DNA of 7,222 nucleotides from Anaeroplasmataceae bacterium (GTDB lineage: Bacteria > Bacillota_I > Bacilli_A > Acholeplasmatales > JAEDCM01). The translations under genes were made by a program, and so were the position numbers. Positions 4,956 through 7,222 of this stretch are shown piece by piece (position 1 is the first letter of the stretch; every line of letters begins with the position of its first letter). Below the pieces are notes generated by a model that was not told the origin of the DNA, made no database searches, and worked only from the letters and a program-made list of their open reading frames with translations. The stretch lies in NCBI GenBank assembly GCA_016294165.1, contig JAEDCM010000047.1:1-7222 (forward strand), given 5' to 3'.

Positions 4956-7061
4956 ATGGGCTTATTTGATAATATTAGAAGTTTAGGCAGTCGCCAATCC
5001 AAAAGTAATTCAAGACCAGTCATATATGCTTCTACTATAACCAAATTGAACAGAAAGTTCAAAAATAGGGAAAAAGCAACCTCATATTTAGCTTCTAATA
5101 TGCACAATTTTTATATTTCCTCATCCAAATTCAACAAAGGTCTTCAAATCAAGAACCTTTTAAGGAAAGTTGAAATTGTTGTTCCGACAGAATGTTTTGT
5201 TTACTTTTTGGATGAATTTAAGAATTTGAATTTTGATGGCAAGATTATAAGTGGTGTTACAATAGACTATTCTAAAGTTTTAGATAGTTCAATCTATGAC
5301 TTTAATGAAATTTATTTCCACCCTAAAGGTGGTCGTGGATTTGCTCGTGATTTAAGTTCTGATTTTAATAAGAATCAATTGGATATGCTTGATGGTATAG
5401 AACTTCTCATTTATGAAATTTCTAAAAAATTAAGAGATTCAAATCATAGTGAAAGGGCTAAATATGCTCGCTATTTTGAGGATATGATTGATCAAAAAGC
5501 TGAACACTTTGAAGAGGCTTTGCAAAGAATTCTCTTTTGGAATCAACTCTTATGGCAAACAGGCCATACTGCAAATGGTCTTGGCAGATTGGATAAGATT
5601 CTTGAAGATTACTATTTTGATGATTTGAATAATGGATTCATCACTCAAGAGGAAGTATATGAATTGATTAAATCATTCTTAAAAACTTTACATTCCTATA
5701 ATTGGTATAAAAGTGATAAGTTCCTTGGAGATACTGGTCAGGTAATTGTGCTTGGAGGCAAATACTATGATGAATATGGGGAATATTACTTCTATAATGA
5801 TTTGACCTATATGTTTATCCGTGCACTTAGTGAACTTCAATTAACAGATCCCAAGATTGTACTTAGAGTAAGCAATGAAACTCCAAGTGATTTGATTAAC
5901 CTTTCATTAGATGCTCTCAATACTGGAATTGGCAGCCCATTATTTTCGAATGATGAAATTATTATAGAAAAACTGATAGGATTTGGTTACGATAAGTCAG
6001 ATGCTATAAATTATATTATTTCTGATTCTTGGGAACCTACTACAGTATCTTATGGTTTGGAACAGAATAATATAAGTTCATTTTCATTTTTAAAACCGTT
6101 AAATGAGTTTTTTGATGGTGAAACAAAAGAATTTTTAGCCAATATGCTCACTTTTGATGAGCTGATGAATTCATATAAGTATTACCTTAAAAAAGATGCT
6201 GAATCCTTGATTCAAACATTGGATAATATGGAATGGGATGAAGATCCATTGCTTTCCTTATTCATAGATGATTGCAATGATAATGGATTGGATATTTCAA
6301 AACTTGGCGCTAAGTATAATCATTATGGAATAACTGCCGTTGGGCTTGCAAATGCGGTAAATAGTTTATACAATATTAAAAGTCTTGTTTTTGATGATAG
6401 GTTATACTCAATGAATGATTTGAATGACATGAGGAAAAGGAACTTCAAGAAAGACAAGCATCAGGATGCTTTTAAATTATTGAAATCTGTCTATCCTCGT
6501 TTTGGTGTGGATAATGAAGAAATATTGTCCCTTACAAATGAGATTATCCAATTCTTGGAAGATTGCTTCAAGGATTACACCAATAAATTCGGTGGAAAAA
6601 TCAAATTCGGTTTAAGTTCCTCTGAGTATATTAATGCAGGGTCTGAAGTCTCTACATCCTTTGATGGAAGACTTGAAGGAAAACCTCTCTCTACAGATAT
6701 TTCATTGGATTCCGATAAGGATTTTGCAGAAATAGTGTCTTTTGCATCAAAGCTTGATTTTGGAGGATGCAAATTCAATGGTAATTCAGTGGATTTAATC
6801 TTCACTCCAGACTTTATTAAAAATCATATGAGTGAATTTACAGACTTCATTTATTCCAGCATAAACTTGGGATTTTTCCAAATGCAAATGAATGTATTAA
6901 GCAGCAAAACCTTAATTGAAGCAAAGGAAGACCCACTCTTACATCCTAAATTAATTGTAAGGGTTTGTGGTTTTAGTGCATACTTCAATGATTTATCAGA
7001 AGAGTATAAGGATTTGCTTATAGAAAGAGCTTTAAAGAATGAAGGTAAAATCGACAGTTAA
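4956..7061 (+). CDS. PFL-family glycyl radical enzyme with serine at the catalytic cysteine position
   Basis: A 701-residue member of the pyruvate formate-lyase / glycyl radical enzyme family, shorter than the usual 760-850. Family blocks in order: GHTANGLGRLDKIL (203-216), VLRVSNETP (302-310), the active-site loop (356-361), GAKYNHYGITAVGLANAV (451-468), STSFDGRLEGKPL (566-578), and the glycyl radical loop RVCGFSAYF (669-677) with G672 as the expected radical site. The active-site loop reads SDSWEP where relatives such as glycerol and choline enzymes have GCVEP: S358 replaces the thiyl-radical cysteine and D357 the glycine, while E360 and P361 are kept. Remaining cysteines are C80, C440, C537, C605 and C671. 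The first 150 residues are divergent and lack the usual gate-like region. Start: AGGAG at 4944-4948, seven bases before the ATG. No activating enzyme is in the window. Substrate unknown; the glycan-locus setting suggests work on a sugar or its precursor. A pseudoenzyme is also possible. Confidence 0.88.
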   Translation: MGLFDNIRSLGSRQSKSNSRPVIYASTITKLNRKFKNREKATSYLASNMHNFYISSSKFNKGLQIKNLLRKVEIVVPTECFVYFLDEFKNLNFDGKIISGVTIDYSKVLDSSIYDFNEIYFHPKGGRGFARDLSSDFNKNQLDMLDGIELLIYEISKKLRDSNHSERAKYARYFEDMIDQKAEHFEEALQRILFWNQLLWQTGHTANGLGRLDKILEDYYFDDLNNGFITQEEVYELIKSFLKTLHSYNWYKSDKFLGDTGQVIVLGGKYYDEYGEYYFYNDLTYMFIRALSELQLTDPKIVLRVSNETPSDLINLSLDALNTGIGSPLFSNDEIIIEKLIGFGYDKSDAINYIISDSWEPTTVSYGLEQNNISSFSFLKPLNEFFDGETKEFLANMLTFDELMNSYKYYLKKDAESLIQTLDNMEWDEDPLLSLFIDDCNDNGLDISKLGAKYNHYGITAVGLANAVNSLYNIKSLVFDDRLYSMNDLNDMRKRNFKKDKHQDAFKLLKSVYPRFGVDNEEILSLTNEIIQFLEDCFKDYTNKFGGKIKFGLSSSEYINAGSEVSTSFDGRLEGKPLSTDISLDSDKDFAEIVSFASKLDFGGCKFNGNSVDLIFTPDFIKNHMSEFTDFIYSSINLGFFQMQMNVLSSKTLIEAKEDPLLHPKLIVRVCGFSAYFNDLSEEYKDLLIERALKNEGKIDS

Positions 7062-7094
7062 TTTTTTTACACATTCTTTATTTTTTATTTTTTT
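7062..7094 (+). terminator. Poly-T terminator region after the glycyl radical enzyme
   Basis: Three T runs follow the stop codon directly: T7 at 7062-7068, T6 at 7081-7086 and T7 at 7088-7094. Stacked U-rich runs without a hairpin are typical of archaeal termination. No open reading frame of note lies in the gap 7062-7177. Confidence 0.5.
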
Positions 7095-7121
7095 AAACCT
7101 ATTTTTTACAATTTTAATTAA

Positions 7122-7129
7122 AATATAAA
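7122..7129 (+). promoter_or_regulatory. Possible TATA box for the right-edge gene
   Basis: AATATAAA, preceded by A-rich bases that could serve as a BRE, lies 48 bases before the ATG at 7178. A start near 7152 would leave a leader of about 25 bases with the GTGAT site. With the T runs upstream, this suggests a promoter separate from that of the glycyl radical enzyme. Confidence 0.35.
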
Positions 7130-7169
7130 TAACAATTAATCTAATATTAAAATAGAAATTATTTTTAAA

Positions 7170-7174
7170 GTGAT
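7170..7174 (+). promoter_or_regulatory. Ribosome binding site (GTGAT) for the right-edge gene
   Basis: AGTGATTAAATGAG spans the start, identical over 14 bases to the flippase start. The spacing from GTGAT to ATG is three bases. It supports the ATG at 7178 as a real start although only 15 codons follow. Confidence 0.5.
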
Positions 7175-7177
7175 TAA

Positions 7178-7222
7178 ATGAGCTATGTTGAAGAGTCTAC
7201 TGTAATTGATGAAACCATTTAT
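7178..7222 (+). CDS. Probable hexapeptide-repeat (left-handed beta-helix) acyltransferase, N-terminal fragment
   Basis: Fifteen codons are present, reading MSYVEESTVIDETIY, and the frame runs off the right edge. The form x-Y-V-x-E-S-x-V-I-D-E resembles the opening of LbH acetyltransferases used in sugar nucleotide and surface glycan synthesis, which usually begin with a strand such as YVHESAVID and continue into I-G-x-x-x repeats. Such enzymes acetylate amino or hydroxyl groups of sugars. The start is backed by the GTGAT site. The gene lies 116 bases after the glycyl radical enzyme in the same direction and may act on a related substrate (inference). The stretch is too short to settle the family; the expected hexapeptide repeats lie outside the window. 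Confidence 0.5.
   Translation, partial: MSYVEESTVIDETIY

Noticed and set aside
6575..6805. Minus-strand open frame of 76 residues
   Set aside because: It is antisense to the DGR..G.PL region of the glycyl radical enzyme. It is a shadow.
1..7222. tRNA, rRNA, CRISPR repeats, insertion sequences, attachment sites
   Set aside because: I looked through the gaps and found no G+C-rich RNA-like block, no regularly spaced repeats, and no transposase or terminal inverted repeats.

Overview
The window is very AT-rich and reads as DNA from an archaeon of the Methanobrevibacter type (Methanobacteriales). The evidence is a low G+C content throughout, ribosome binding sites that match pieces of GGAGGTGAT (the complement of the archaeal 16S 3' end), TATA-like boxes in the gaps, poly-T runs after stop codons, and surface-glycan genes of kinds common in gut and rumen methanogens. 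The genus is an inference, not proven by any marker gene here.

Layout, left to right. Positions 1-54 (minus) hold the first 18 codons of a probable acyltransferase-3 family membrane protein running off the left edge. Positions 210-1274 (plus) encode a family 2 glycosyltransferase, followed 18 bases later by an FkbM-type methyltransferase whose best start is a TTG at 1293. Facing it, 10 bases away, is a minus-strand Wzx-like polysaccharide flippase (2209-3636). A divergent promoter gap (3637-3820) leads to a second glycosyltransferase (3821-4840) that is a clear paralog of the first. Then comes a glycyl radical enzyme of the pyruvate formate-lyase (PFL) family (4956-7061). Positions 7178-7222 hold the first 15 codons of a probable hexapeptide-repeat acyltransferase running off the right edge.

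Taken together this is part of a locus for building, decorating and exporting a cell-surface glycan. Glycosyltransferases extend a lipid-linked sugar chain, the methyltransferase and the two acyltransferases would cap or modify it, and the flippase would carry it across the membrane.

The most notable gene is the glycyl radical enzyme. Its glycyl-radical loop (RVCGFSAYF) and several PFL-family blocks are intact, but the place where the catalytic thiyl-radical cysteine belongs (GCVEP in the dehydratase branch) reads DSWEP, with serine 358 in place of cysteine. The only cysteine near the radical site is C671, directly beside the radical glycine G672. No activating enzyme is visible in the window. 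This enzyme, placed among glycan genes, is the best candidate here for undescribed biology.
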